DNA from: Prevotella sp.
Lineage (GTDB): Bacteria; Bacteroidota; Bacteroidia; Bacteroidales; Bacteroidaceae
Direction of reading: 5' to 3'
Assembly: GCA_017619445.1 (NCBI GenBank)
Contig: JAFZSI010000052.1
Span: 1-38,390, forward strand
DNA: 38,390 bases
Positions 9,601 through 17,090 of the stretch are shown piece after piece; position 1 is the first letter of the stretch, and each line of letters opens with the position of its first letter. Position numbers and translations under genes: made by a program. Under the pieces are notes generated by a model, which worked only from the letters and a program-made list of their open reading frames with translations, did not search any database and was not told the DNA's origin.

Positions 9601-9709
9601 GCTCGTCGGTGTAGATGTTGTCGGCGGGTACAAAACTTTTGATGTCGGCCAGAAACGCGTCATAGTTGCGCGCGTTTCCGCCATTGGCAGATTGTTTGGA
9701 TTGTGTCAT
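6680..9709 (-). CDS. FAD-binding and Fe-S-binding dehydrogenase (YdiJ/D-lactate dehydrogenase type)
   Basis: The 1009-residue product combines an N-terminal FAD-binding PCMH domain (GTSLSGQS, GSAMVGGIVCNNASGMNCG), an FAD-oxidase C-terminal domain (AEHGTGRNMAPFV), a ferredoxin-like region and cysteine-rich CCG domains. The 4Fe-4S ligands appear in CIECGFCEVNC and CATDGLCSTSCP. The CCG motifs appear as CCGQIWESKG and CCGFAGDRGF. Length and order match E. coli YdiJ, reported as a D-2-hydroxyglutarate dehydrogenase, and related D-lactate/glycolate oxidases. It would oxidise a D-2-hydroxyacid and pass electrons to the respiratory chain. A canonical promoter is 62 nt upstream. It leads a probable operon with the two mannosidases, an unexplained pairing. 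Confidence 0.92.
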   Translation of the reverse strand: MTQSKQSANGGNARNYDAFLADIKSFVPADNIYTDELRTLGWGTDASFYRQIPKVVVRSDNEEQVAKIIGACKRHKLPFTFRAAGTSLSGQSISDSVLIVAGKHWEAYEIGPNQDTIRMQPGIVGSRVNEILKPYGRVFPPDPASIGSAMVGGIVCNNASGMNCGVHANSDRMLVSARLVLTDGSVVDTGDEKSKEDFRKTHPAFIQRIEDLRDRVRADKELADRIAKKYSIKNVTGLNIRPLIAYDDPFDIMAHCMVGSEGTLAFVSEVTMKTLYDYPFKASAMVYFLTMKESCEAVVAMKKLKAGDEDLKMSAEQLMVKSAEMLDYMSLNSVDDPVYLQYKKDVDAGKIEGVEPGDYHNLTAILTETKAKTHEQLLEKIEKIKECLGQFSLYIPAEFTEDPKVYGKYWAIRSGIFPSVGGTRPVGTSCLIEDVAFPIECLPEATVKLQKLIADHGYSDACIYGHAFEGNYHFILNQSFKSEAEVKRYEEMMRAVAKLVVEGYDGSLKAEHGTGRNMAPFVRYEWRDKAYEVMKELKDIFDPEGLLNQGVIFNDDPECFIKCLKPLPVLDFDFDRVPDGGHYLSDPSLSTAKATIEAVKRANKCIECGFCEVNCMSCGLTLSSRMRIAVQREIRELENTGENPERVAKLKKQYKYYGDQTCATDGLCSTSCPMKINTGELTHLIRQMDMLNNKTGYKVGEFAANHMAGIKSGLRVVLDVAHLGHITLGSTAMSAVCRGMNKMGLPLWTTAMPKKKSQPKPGSHVGQAEKEDLKVVYFPSCINQTMGLSKEAPVERPLVDEVCQLLNKAGYEVIFPENMDRMCCGQIWESKGMLDIADRKSAELEEALWKASEQGRYPVLCAQSPCLHRMKKVMKRMKLYEPAEFIMVYLKDRLDFHPIDRHVALHLTCSTREMGVADDLIALARLCSTNVYLPEGVGCCGFAGDRGFTFPEMNKYALRKLRPQIEKNHIEVGYSNSRTCEIGLQTNTGIPYMSIVYLVNECTTKKEGV

Positions 9710-9770
9710 GGTACGTATATTTTAATATTAGTATTTAGGGTCAAACTTGCTGAAAAGCGCATATATGTCG

Positions 9771-9802
9771 CAAAGATAATATTATTTTTCTAAACACGCA
9801 AA
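9771..9802 (-). promoter_or_regulatory. Canonical promoter for the dehydrogenase-mannosidase run
   Basis: On the minus strand TTTG (9799-9802) is followed 20 nt later by TATCTTTG (9771-9778). Both match the Bacteroidota -33/-7 consensus, about 62 nt before the ATG at 9709. Confidence 0.75.
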
Positions 9803-9987
9803 TATTTTCGGACAAAAAAAGCGACTCACCATCAAGCTCGCGGGATATTTTGTTCGCAGATGTGCAGAGGTAAAGCAATACTTTGCTGATGATGAGAATT
9901 GTTTTTACAGCTGTGAAGTCCTGCTTTTGCAGTACAAACGAACTAATTAATCTCATTAACCCATACTTTGGAATAACAACTCTCAGA

Positions 9988-10023
9988 GTTACGTTGAAAT
10001 TTTCTAGAAAATTTATGCATAAA
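9988..10023. repeat. 36-bp palindromic element, copy 1
   Basis: The centre is an 18-bp perfect palindrome (AAATTTTCTAGAAAATTT, 9997-10014). The outer arms are GTTACG on the left and CATAAA on the right; the right arm has drifted from CGTAAA. Three further copies with the same layout occur at 10073, 26932 and 27016. Confidence 0.75.
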
Positions 10024-10072
10024 GCAAAGCTTTGTTATCGTCAATATTAACATGATAAAAACAGCATTACAC

Positions 10073-10108
10073 TTTACGTTGTAATTTTCTAGAAAATTTG
10101 AGCGTAAA
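10073..10108. repeat. 36-bp palindromic element, copy 2
   Basis: The centre is AATTTTCTAGAAAATT (10083-10098). The outer arms TTTACG and CGTAAA are exact reverse complements. This is the most symmetric of the four copies in the window. Confidence 0.8.
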
Positions 10109-10220
10109 GTATAGGTTTATAACAATAACATTTAGCATCAGAAATGCGAAGCATAGAGTTACGGGGCAGGAGTTACGGGTTGTGGTGGAAGATATGTAAA
10201 ATCGGTGTGTCATAGAGAAT

Positions 10221-10373
10221 ATGAACAGTGAAAAAACAGCGGAGAAATGGCCGAAAATTACTGTTCAGAATCAAGAAACAGGAAAAAACAGCTTGATTAA
10301 GGAGCGAAAGTGTAGAGAAATGGTTGATGTGGCGGTTTTTTACGCAGAATTGTTTGCGTTATTGCAAAAATAG
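10221..10373 (+). CDS. Doubtful 50-residue ORF upstream of the polysaccharide operon
   Basis: An ATG at 10221 opens 50 codons (MNSEKTAEKWPKITVQNQ onwards) ending in TAG at 10371. The residue mix is plausible for a small protein, and the frame sits alone in a gene-poor stretch. No promoter or ribosome-binding site is visible, and its 3' end overlaps the operon promoter at 10353-10384. I do not recognise it. It may be chance. Confidence 0.2.
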   Translation: MNSEKTAEKWPKITVQNQETGKNSLIKERKCREMVDVAVFYAELFALLQK

Positions 10374-10384
10374 CCGTACCTTTG
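10353..10384 (+). promoter_or_regulatory. Canonical promoter of the polysaccharide operon
   Basis: TTTG (10353-10356), a 20-nt spacer and TACCTTTG (10377-10384) match the Bacteroidota -33/-7 consensus exactly. The start point would be near 10390, leaving a leader of about 270 nt before the first gene at 10662. Confidence 0.8.
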
Positions 10385-10390
10385 CAATGC

Positions 10391-10661
10391 AATGTGAGCG
10401 AGGCATTGGTAGAATCTGCGAACCTTGAGTGTTCCCACGTGGAGTTTGCATCCCTTGCTGCATGCGTTTTATGGCTCAGTATGATGTGCTACACGGTCGG
10501 TTTTAAAAAACAGAACATATCGACCGTGAGCTATTATTGTGTCATATAATGTGTGCCGTAGTATGATTCTACCAGGAGTAAAAGAGTAAAGGAGAAGTGC
10601 CTTGAGCGCAGCAAAAAGGTGAGAGGGAATTGAGGACAAAAAGAGTTGTGGAAAAAAGGAA
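10391..10661 (+). promoter_or_regulatory. Long structured 5' leader of the polysaccharide operon
   Basis: The predicted transcript carries about 270 nt before the first start codon. Visible structure includes an 8-bp palindrome CCACGTGG (10435-10442). A hairpin is formed by CACGGTCG (10492-10499) and CGACCGTG (10521-10528), and its loop contains a smaller GTTTT/AAAAC stem. A purine-rich stretch GGAGTAAAAGAGTAAAGGAG (about 10575-10594) resembles repeats seen upstream of other genes here. Bacteroides capsule operons are known to use leader-acting NusG-like antiterminators (UpxY); no such gene lies in this window. A regulatory role is inferred only from length and structure. Confidence 0.45.
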
Positions 10662-11747
10662 ATGAGAATAGGTATTCTGACATTTCATAATGCCATTAAC
10701 CACGGTGCGGTGCTGCAGGCCTACGCAACGCAGACGCTGTTGTGCGACATGGGCCATGAGGCGGAACTGATTGACTACCGCAACGAGGCTGTGGAGAGTT
10801 ATTATGACAATATGCGCTTCCACCTTGGCGTACTGCTGAAGAAACGCAAGAAGCGCTACCTGCTCTCCCCTATTCTTTTCTGGCTGCAACGCCGTGCATT
10901 CAGCCGGTTCAACCGTAAGCATCTGAATGTGGCACCCAAAACGCGCAAACTGAATGAGTACGACCTTGTGCTCGCGGGCAGCGACCAGTTGTGGAACCTG
11001 CAGCTAACCGGTGGTTTCGACGACATGTTTTGGGGGAACACGGCTGCAGCTCAGCACACACGCATAGCATCGTGGGCAGTAAGCGCGGGCAGCAAAGCAC
11101 TGCCTATTGACAAAGAACAGACGGAGCGCATACGCACACTGCTCCGCAACTTTTGTGCACTTAGCGTGCGCGAGAATTCGTTGCAGGAGCGCATCAGCAA
11201 ACTGACGGACATGCCAGTGGTGCCGGTACTCGACCCCACCCTGCTGCTACCAGCTGAGCGCTGGAGTGCCTTGTGCCACAAGGTGCACACAAAAAACTAT
11301 GTGGTGGCCTACGCCGTTGAGTTCTGGGACAAGCGCAAGGTGGGCAGGGTTGCCAAACGCTTAGCTGAACGCATGGGCCTGAGCCTGGTGCTTATCCGCA
11401 TTTATGCTGATACGGGCTCCATGAAAGATGCGCTGCACGGGTTTGGCCCCGACGACTACTTGTCATATTTAAAGGATGCAAGCTATGTGGTCACCTCTTC
11501 GTTCCACGGTACGGCTTTTGCACTGATGTTCAAGAAACAGTTCTATTGTGTGGTTGACCCTGAAGTGGGCAACGTGCGTGTGCAGGACCTCCTCATCAAG
11601 GCAGGCATGGAAAGCCGCATTGTGGGTTACGACGCAGACTTCACGAATGTGGAAGACATAGACTATGAAAACTACGACCCATACGCCGCCTTGGCGGACG
11701 AACGGCGCCGGAGCATGGAGTTCTTGGAAAGAGTAATAAAAAAGTAG
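10662..11747 (+). CDS. Polysaccharide pyruvyl transferase family protein
   Basis: The 361-residue protein has the start typical of the CsaB/WcaK-like family (MRIGILTFHNAINHGAVLQA) and the late SSFHGTAFALMFKKQF segment with the conserved His. Family members transfer pyruvate from phosphoenolpyruvate to a sugar as a ketal, adding acid groups to surface polysaccharides. It is cytoplasmic, with no signal peptide. It is the first gene of the polysaccharide operon, and the next start codon is only 4 nt past its stop. Some proteins with this domain act on other acceptors, so the sugar target is unknown. Confidence 0.88.
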   Translation: MRIGILTFHNAINHGAVLQAYATQTLLCDMGHEAELIDYRNEAVESYYDNMRFHLGVLLKKRKKRYLLSPILFWLQRRAFSRFNRKHLNVAPKTRKLNEYDLVLAGSDQLWNLQLTGGFDDMFWGNTAAAQHTRIASWAVSAGSKALPIDKEQTERIRTLLRNFCALSVRENSLQERISKLTDMPVVPVLDPTLLLPAERWSALCHKVHTKNYVVAYAVEFWDKRKVGRVAKRLAERMGLSLVLIRIYADTGSMKDALHGFGPDDYLSYLKDASYVVTSSFHGTAFALMFKKQFYCVVDPEVGNVRVQDLLIKAGMESRIVGYDADFTNVEDIDYENYDPYAALADERRRSMEFLERVIKK

Positions 11748-11751
11748 AAAC

Positions 11752-12735
11752 ATGCTGGTATCAATCTTGGTTCCTGTCTATAATGCTGGCGAGTATCTGC
11801 GGCAATGCTTGACGTCGCTGACAGGCCAGAGTCACCGTGACATAGAATTGGTGTTGGTTGATGACGGCAGCACTGACGGGAGCGGACAGGTCTGCGACGA
11901 TTTGGCAGCGTCTGACTCACGTGTGAAGGTAATCCACAAAGAAAACGCTGGTGTGGCAGAAGCGCGCATCACGGCCTTTGAGCATTGTACAGGTGACTAT
12001 GTGACATTTGTGGATGCCGACGATTATGTGGCCAACACGCTGGTTGAATCAATGCTGAACATGGCCATTGAGTTTGATGCCGACATTGTGGCGTGTGGCC
12101 ATTTCAACGTGATGCAGCAAGGACAGAAAAAAGAACGTCACACCATGCGTGGACTCTACAACAAGGATGCTATCAGGAAAGCCATAAGCGAGTGTCTGCT
12201 TTACGACAAGAACACCCGCGCAAACGGCATGGCCATCTACTTGTGGGGCAAGCTGATGAGGCGCAGTCTGGTGGGCGAAGCATTGTTGCAGGGCCGCGGA
12301 CTGTGGTTTGCAGAAGACCAAATAGCCCTGTTTCACATGCTCTACCATGCGCAGAGACTCTACGTCATGCACGAACCACTGTATTACTATGTGCAGCACC
12401 CGCAACAAGTGAGTAAGCGCTACGACAGTTCCATCTGGGAGATGCAGGCTGAGTGCTGGCGACGCTACCGGAAGGTGGATTCCGACAATCTGTTAGGCGA
12501 GCAGTTAGACATGCGCATCTGGAAGTCCATCTACCTCACCATCAAGCAGCGCATCGCACCGAATGTAAATAGTGCCAAAGCTTTCGGAGTGGAATTGGAA
12601 AAAGCACGAAAGACAGACGAGATAGCTCGTTTCTTCAAAAAACGACGACTCAACGAGTCGCTGAAAGAAAATCTGAAGTTCTGGATGCTTAAATACCGGC
12701 TCTATACACTTTATTATAAAACGGTTGTAAGTTAG
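11752..12735 (+). CDS. GT2 family glycosyltransferase
   Basis: This 327-residue protein is a GT-A fold family 2 transferase. The first 100 residues hold VSILVPVYNAGEYLRQCL, the nucleotide-binding VLVDDGSTDGSG, and the metal-binding DAD in VTFVDADDYV. It would add a sugar from a nucleotide-sugar donor to the lipid-linked repeat unit on the cytoplasmic face of the inner membrane. Donor and linkage cannot be read. The C-terminal 100 residues are variable, as in many capsule GT2 enzymes. Confidence 0.92.
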   Translation: MLVSILVPVYNAGEYLRQCLTSLTGQSHRDIELVLVDDGSTDGSGQVCDDLAASDSRVKVIHKENAGVAEARITAFEHCTGDYVTFVDADDYVANTLVESMLNMAIEFDADIVACGHFNVMQQGQKKERHTMRGLYNKDAIRKAISECLLYDKNTRANGMAIYLWGKLMRRSLVGEALLQGRGLWFAEDQIALFHMLYHAQRLYVMHEPLYYYVQHPQQVSKRYDSSIWEMQAECWRRYRKVDSDNLLGEQLDMRIWKSIYLTIKQRIAPNVNSAKAFGVELEKARKTDEIARFFKKRRLNESLKENLKFWMLKYRLYTLYYKTVVS

Positions 12736-12755
12736 TACGGACATTTTCTATTCAA

Positions 12756-13784
12756 ATGGATAATACGAAAATTGATTTTGTGGTAACATGGCTCGACTCT
12801 AATGACCCAGAGTGGCAGAAGGATTACAGCCGATATAAAGGGGATGATTCGCAGGCTGACACAGGCAGGGCACGTTTTCGTGAGTGGGACTTGTTTCATT
12901 TCTGGTTTCGTGCTGTTGAGCAATATGCTCCGTGGGTAAACAAAGTGTTTCTGGTTACCAACGGCACCTTCCCGAAATGGATAAACCCGAATCACCCAAA
13001 GCTGGTACTCGTAAAGCATGAGGACTACATTCCACATGAACTGCTGCCCACATTTAACTCGCGAACTATCGAACTGTACATGCACAAGATTCCCGGTCTG
13101 TCGGAACACTTTGTGTATTTCAATGACGACTGCTACCTTAACCAACCCGTCAAACCGTCGTATTATTTCAGAAAGGGCCTGCCCTGCGACCGTAATAAAG
13201 AAACTGTTTTCAATGTGGCCCGTTATACCCCAGAAGACCGTTATAATACTTTTCTTTCGCTTTTGGCAAGTGTGAGCGTAGTCAATGGACACTTCCGTCG
13301 TCCGGCTGTCATCAGCAAGTCGTTACGCCGTTGGTTTGGCCCTCATTTAGGTTTCTCTGGCGTTCTGATCAGCTTGCTTGTTACTTGTTACCGCTTTGAG
13401 CGCTTTGTGGGTTTCAAAACCCGTCATGTGGAGCAACCATATCTCAAGACGATATTCGAAGACGCATGGAAAGCAGAGCCTGAATTGCTTCGCTCAAGCT
13501 GTACACGGTTTAGGGAAGAGTCGTCTTTGACAATCTATTTTTTTCGTTATTGGCAGTTTGCATCTAATAAGTTTTATCCAGTCAACTTGCACGGCATTAA
13601 TAAGATTCAAATAAGAAAAGAAAATGTGCATCGCATGGCAGAGGCGCTGCACAACAAAAAAACAAAATCACTTTGCCTGAACGACTGTCATTTTTGTACA
13701 GACAACGACTTTGTACCCATACAGCGTGTGCTAAAAGAGGAATTCGAAAAGAAATTCCCTGTAAAATCGGCATACGAACTATAG
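12756..13784 (+). CDS. Stealth-family sugar-phosphate transferase
   Basis: The 342-residue protein shows all four conserved regions of the Stealth family. CR1 is IDFVVTWLDSNDPEW (about residues 6-20). CR2 runs REWDLFHFWFRAVEQYAPWV to NDDCYLNQPV. CR3 lies around the FRYWQFASNKFY segment, and CR4 is LNDCHFCTDNDF to FPVKSAYEL at the C-terminus. Known members are hexose-1-phosphate transferases that build phosphodiester-linked capsules (Neisseria group A SacB, eukaryotic GNPTAB). It would transfer a sugar-1-phosphate from a nucleotide sugar in the cytoplasm. With the LicD and TagF-type genes downstream, it points to a phosphate-rich glycan. Confidence 0.9.
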   Translation: MDNTKIDFVVTWLDSNDPEWQKDYSRYKGDDSQADTGRARFREWDLFHFWFRAVEQYAPWVNKVFLVTNGTFPKWINPNHPKLVLVKHEDYIPHELLPTFNSRTIELYMHKIPGLSEHFVYFNDDCYLNQPVKPSYYFRKGLPCDRNKETVFNVARYTPEDRYNTFLSLLASVSVVNGHFRRPAVISKSLRRWFGPHLGFSGVLISLLVTCYRFERFVGFKTRHVEQPYLKTIFEDAWKAEPELLRSSCTRFREESSLTIYFFRYWQFASNKFYPVNLHGINKIQIRKENVHRMAEALHNKKTKSLCLNDCHFCTDNDFVPIQRVLKEEFEKKFPVKSAYEL

Positions 13785-13803
13785 GCGTACTCTAAGTAGA
13801 ACC

Positions 13804-14655
13804 ATGACAAAGAACGACAATTCCCCGACGCTTAATGAAATGTCAATCAAAGACATTCAGACTGTAAGCCTTGAATTGCTTTTAGATGTACACACTTTCT
13901 GCAAGGAGAATAACATCAACTACACGCTCTACGGCGGTACCATGATAGGGGCAGTTCGGCATGGTGGTTTTATTCCCTGGGACGACGATGTGGATGTTGC
14001 CATGCCGCGTCCTGACTATGAGCGGTTTATCAGCACTTACCAGTCAAAGCACGGCTATAAATTATTTGCGTCGGGCAGTGAGGAATGCTATCTGGCATTT
14101 TCACGGCTATGCGAAATGCAGCGCACACTGGTCACTGAAGACAGGTTGCCCTGGTGCAATCAGGCAACGGGCGTGTGGATTGACATCTTTCCGCTTGATG
14201 GAGCACCAGACGATGAGCGTGAGGCAGAGCGAAGTATCAAGAACATGCGTAGAAGATGGCTTCAAGGGTGCTATGCACGTTCAGCTCACTCTTCGTTCTC
14301 TGCCGCCACCACCTTATACAAGAAAGTAAAATTAGCATACAAAAAGCTATTTCTAAACAATCGTTTCCGCAACATTCATTTGATGAACAAGAAATACATA
14401 GAAGACTGCAAGCGCATCAAGTGGGGAGCAACGAAGCATTTCTGTAATTATGCTTTCATAACGTTCGGATTGCGCGAATACATTCCGATGGAAGACTATC
14501 AATCCACTGTGGATTTTTCCTTTGAAGGAACACCCATGTCAGTGTGTAACGGATATGACCATCTTATGCGTCACAAATATGGCGACTACATGCAGCTGCC
14601 CCCAATTGAAGAACAAGAGCCAAGACATAATCTTTGCCGATTCTATTGGAGGTAA
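13804..14655 (+). CDS. LicD-family phosphotransferase (LicD-1)
   Basis: The 283-residue protein carries the LicD signature: GGT at about residues 44-46, then GAVRHGGFIPWDDDVDVAMP with the acidic WDDD metal/catalytic cluster at 59-62, and a C-terminal YDHLMRHKYGDYMQLPP. LicD-type proteins transfer phosphocholine or other polyol/alcohol phosphates from CDP donors onto glycans. It resembles LicD-2 closely along its length, including the DIFPLDGAPD segment, so the two look like paralogs from one duplication. A TagD-type cytidylyltransferase follows 32 nt later and could supply its CDP donor. An internal ATG at 13840 is an alternative start. Confidence 0.9.
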   Translation: MTKNDNSPTLNEMSIKDIQTVSLELLLDVHTFCKENNINYTLYGGTMIGAVRHGGFIPWDDDVDVAMPRPDYERFISTYQSKHGYKLFASGSEECYLAFSRLCEMQRTLVTEDRLPWCNQATGVWIDIFPLDGAPDDEREAERSIKNMRRRWLQGCYARSAHSSFSAATTLYKKVKLAYKKLFLNNRFRNIHLMNKKYIEDCKRIKWGATKHFCNYAFITFGLREYIPMEDYQSTVDFSFEGTPMSVCNGYDHLMRHKYGDYMQLPPIEEQEPRHNLCRFYWR

Positions 14656-14687
14656 GCGCATAACTGGAAAGAAAAACCAAACTTACT

Positions 14688-16034
14688 ATGAAAAAAGTAA
14701 TAACATACGGAACTTACGACCTGTTACACCAAGGTCACATCAACCTGCTGCGACGTGCAAAAGCACTTGGCGACTATCTCATTGTGGGTGTTACAAATGA
14801 CAACTTTGACCGAGAGCGCGGCAAGTTGAATGTCAAGAACAATGTCTTAGAGCGCGTAGAGGCCGTCAAGGCTACAGGCCTAGCAGACAAAATCATTATT
14901 GAGGATTATGTGGGTCAGAAGATTGACGACATACAGAAATACGACGTTGACATCTTCACTGTGGGCTCCGACTGGGTGGGAAAGTTCGACTACCTGAACG
15001 AGTTTTGTGAAGTGGTCTATCTTCCACGTACAGAAGGTATTTCATCAACAATGCTGCGCGAAGAACAAGATGAAAATATCAGAATGGGCATTGTGGGAGC
15101 TGGACGTATTGCAAGGCGTTTCCCTGACGAAGCAAGCGTGGTGAGTGCCCTGAAATTAGCAGGTGTTTTTGATATTGAATTGCCACGGGCTCAAAAACTT
15201 GTAGAAACTCATCAGATGGAGAAAGCCTACGATTCGTTCGAAGATTTGGTGAATGATGTTGATGCTGTCTATATTGCCACACCACATCTGAACCATTACG
15301 AACAGTCGCGCTATGCACTGGAACAGAAAAAGCATGTGCTCTGCGAAACGCCTTTGGTACTGAAAGGCAGTGAGGCGCGTGAGTTGTTCAGCTTGGCCGA
15401 ACGAAACAATGTGGTGTTGCTCGAAGCCAATAAAACAGCCTATTGCCCTGCATTCAACCATCTTATAACAATGATAAAAAGCGGTCTGATTGGCGAGGTT
15501 GTAGACATTGAAGCATCTGAATCAAAAGTATGGGGTGACCCCACTTTGCGCGAACTTGACCCTAATCAGGCGGGCGGGTCGTTCTATGAGTTAGGCTCCT
15601 ATCCCCTACTGCCCATCATTAGGCTCATGGGCACCGACGTCCGCAACCTGAATGTATATTCTCGCATGGACAACGGTGTTGACATATATACAAAAGGAGT
15701 TATGCGCTTTGAAAAATCTGTATGCTCATTCAAGCTTGGCCTTGGTGTAAAAACAGAAGGAAACCTCGTGATTTCCGGCACTAAAGGTTATGCTTATGTG
15801 CCTGCTCCGTGGTGGAAGACAGACTACTTTGAGCTTCGTTATGAGGACCAAAATAAGAATAAAAAATTCTTCTATTCGTGGGATGGCGAAGGATTACGCT
15901 ATGAGATTCAGGAGTTTATCTCATGCATCTACAATAAACGCCTTTCTTCGGCCAAGTTGCGTCCTGCAGAGAGTATAGCCATGGCTGAACTTATGGAGCA
16001 GTTCGGAAAACGGGTAAACTTTATGGAAATATAG
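14688..16034 (+). CDS. Glycerol-3-phosphate cytidylyltransferase fused to Gfo/Idh/MocA oxidoreductase
   Basis: The 448-residue protein has two domains. Residues 1-127 are very like TagD: ITYGTYDLLHQGH with the HxGH motif (His14, His17), GSDWVGKFDYL, and RTEGISST at 114-121. This domain would make CDP-glycerol from CTP and glycerol-3-phosphate. Residues 131-448 are a Gfo/Idh/MocA dehydrogenase with the NAD(P)-binding MGIVGAGRIARR. The family's usual E-K-P motif reads E-T-P (220-222), losing the Lys often needed for catalysis, and the usual D-x-G-x-Y appears as ELGSY. The second domain may therefore be altered or inactive. Both domains are in one uninterrupted frame. The fusion recalls bifunctional CDP-ribitol synthases, but with different domains. 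Confidence 0.9.
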   Translation: MKKVITYGTYDLLHQGHINLLRRAKALGDYLIVGVTNDNFDRERGKLNVKNNVLERVEAVKATGLADKIIIEDYVGQKIDDIQKYDVDIFTVGSDWVGKFDYLNEFCEVVYLPRTEGISSTMLREEQDENIRMGIVGAGRIARRFPDEASVVSALKLAGVFDIELPRAQKLVETHQMEKAYDSFEDLVNDVDAVYIATPHLNHYEQSRYALEQKKHVLCETPLVLKGSEARELFSLAERNNVVLLEANKTAYCPAFNHLITMIKSGLIGEVVDIEASESKVWGDPTLRELDPNQAGGSFYELGSYPLLPIIRLMGTDVRNLNVYSRMDNGVDIYTKGVMRFEKSVCSFKLGLGVKTEGNLVISGTKGYAYVPAPWWKTDYFELRYEDQNKNKKFFYSWDGEGLRYEIQEFISCIYNKRLSSAKLRPAESIAMAELMEQFGKRVNFMEI

Positions 16035-16087
16035 CTGGAAGCACACGTGCAGAAGTATAGAATTGATTCATATATAGATTCTTTGAG

Positions 16088-17083
16088 ATGGCAAATCAAC
16101 GGAATCCTTATTTTGACACCATGAAATATGTGCTCATTGCACTTGTTGTATTTGGTCACACATTGGCGTCAAAAAAACATGCAGACATCAATTACCCGTT
16201 GTATGTAACCATGCTGTTGTTCAAAATGCCGTTGTTCATTTTTATTTCTGGCTACTTCTCAAAAGTTAAAGCCAAGGATTCCTTTTTCCAAGGGTTATTG
16301 AAGATTATTGAAACCTTCGTGGTTTTCCATTTCATTGGAGTAATCATAGCTTTGCTAAAAGGAGAACCGCTTACCCTGCGGCTTATGCTCACGCCTTCAT
16401 GGCCATACTGGTATTTGCTTTGCCTTGTATACTGGAGGCTGATGCTGTATTTCATTAACATTAGAAAGAACAACTGGAACCCTTTTGTGGTGCTGGCTGT
16501 TTCTGTGTTATTGGCCATTGGGGCGGGTTTTGTTCCCATTAATAAATTGTTTGAGTTTCAGCGTACATTCACTTTCTTGCCATTCTTTGTTGCAGGTGTT
16601 TATGCATCGAAACACCGACATTCATTCACTGAGACACCTTCCACTTCATATAGATTATTTGCTTTCCTGTTTTTGTTGTTTGTATTTACCTTGGCTTTTT
16701 TCATTGAGATCCCTCAAGACGAATTGTTTTTAGGAAGGACAAGTTACTATTATCTTGATGTTCCTGCAATAACAGGTTGCATCTACAGGATAATACATTT
16801 AGTCATGGCTTTTTCAATGGGCTTATGTGTCATGGCACTGATTCCACATAAGCAGACACCTGCAAGCAAGCTGGGACAGGAAACGCTGTTTGTCTATGTG
16901 TATCACACCTTCTTTGTCATAGCCCTCCGCTCTGCCATCAGAAACATGCATTTTCCTTCCAACACACTATGCATGATAATCTATGCTTCTATTATCTTAA
17001 TAGTGCTACATTTCTTGTATAATGTTCACTTCCTGCAGTTCATGCTGAACCCCATTACTAATTACAAAAAACAGAAAAAATAA
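16088..17083 (+). CDS. Acyltransferase 3 family membrane protein
   Basis: The 331-residue protein is strongly hydrophobic, with about nine or ten membrane segments. It begins with the family's typical FDTMKYVLIALVVFGHTL, which contains the conserved His. Acyltransferase-3 proteins sit in the inner membrane and commonly O-acetylate surface sugars using acetyl-CoA. In this operon it probably decorates the repeat unit with an acyl group. The DNA here is visibly AT-richer than in the first two genes of the operon. The next gene starts 7 nt after its stop. Confidence 0.85.
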   Translation: MANQRNPYFDTMKYVLIALVVFGHTLASKKHADINYPLYVTMLLFKMPLFIFISGYFSKVKAKDSFFQGLLKIIETFVVFHFIGVIIALLKGEPLTLRLMLTPSWPYWYLLCLVYWRLMLYFINIRKNNWNPFVVLAVSVLLAIGAGFVPINKLFEFQRTFTFLPFFVAGVYASKHRHSFTETPSTSYRLFAFLFLLFVFTLAFFIEIPQDELFLGRTSYYYLDVPAITGCIYRIIHLVMAFSMGLCVMALIPHKQTPASKLGQETLFVYVYHTFFVIALRSAIRNMHFPSNTLCMIIYASIILIVLHFLYNVHFLQFMLNPITNYKKQKK

Positions 17084-17090
17084 AAGAATA

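Larger units (their letters stand above)
9803..10352. other. Gene-poor intergenic stretch
   Basis: No convincing gene is seen in these 550 bases. The stretch holds two 36-bp palindromes (9988-10023 and 10073-10108), scattered fragments such as AAGCATAGAGTTACG near 10147 that resemble parts of the repeat at 26880-27070, and a doubtful 50-codon frame at 10221. It separates the minus-strand dehydrogenase operon from the plus-strand polysaccharide operon. Confidence 0.6.

Noticed and set aside
9741-9956. 71-codon minus-strand frame upstream of the large dehydrogenase
   Set aside because: It spans the canonical promoter and has no recognisable sequence.
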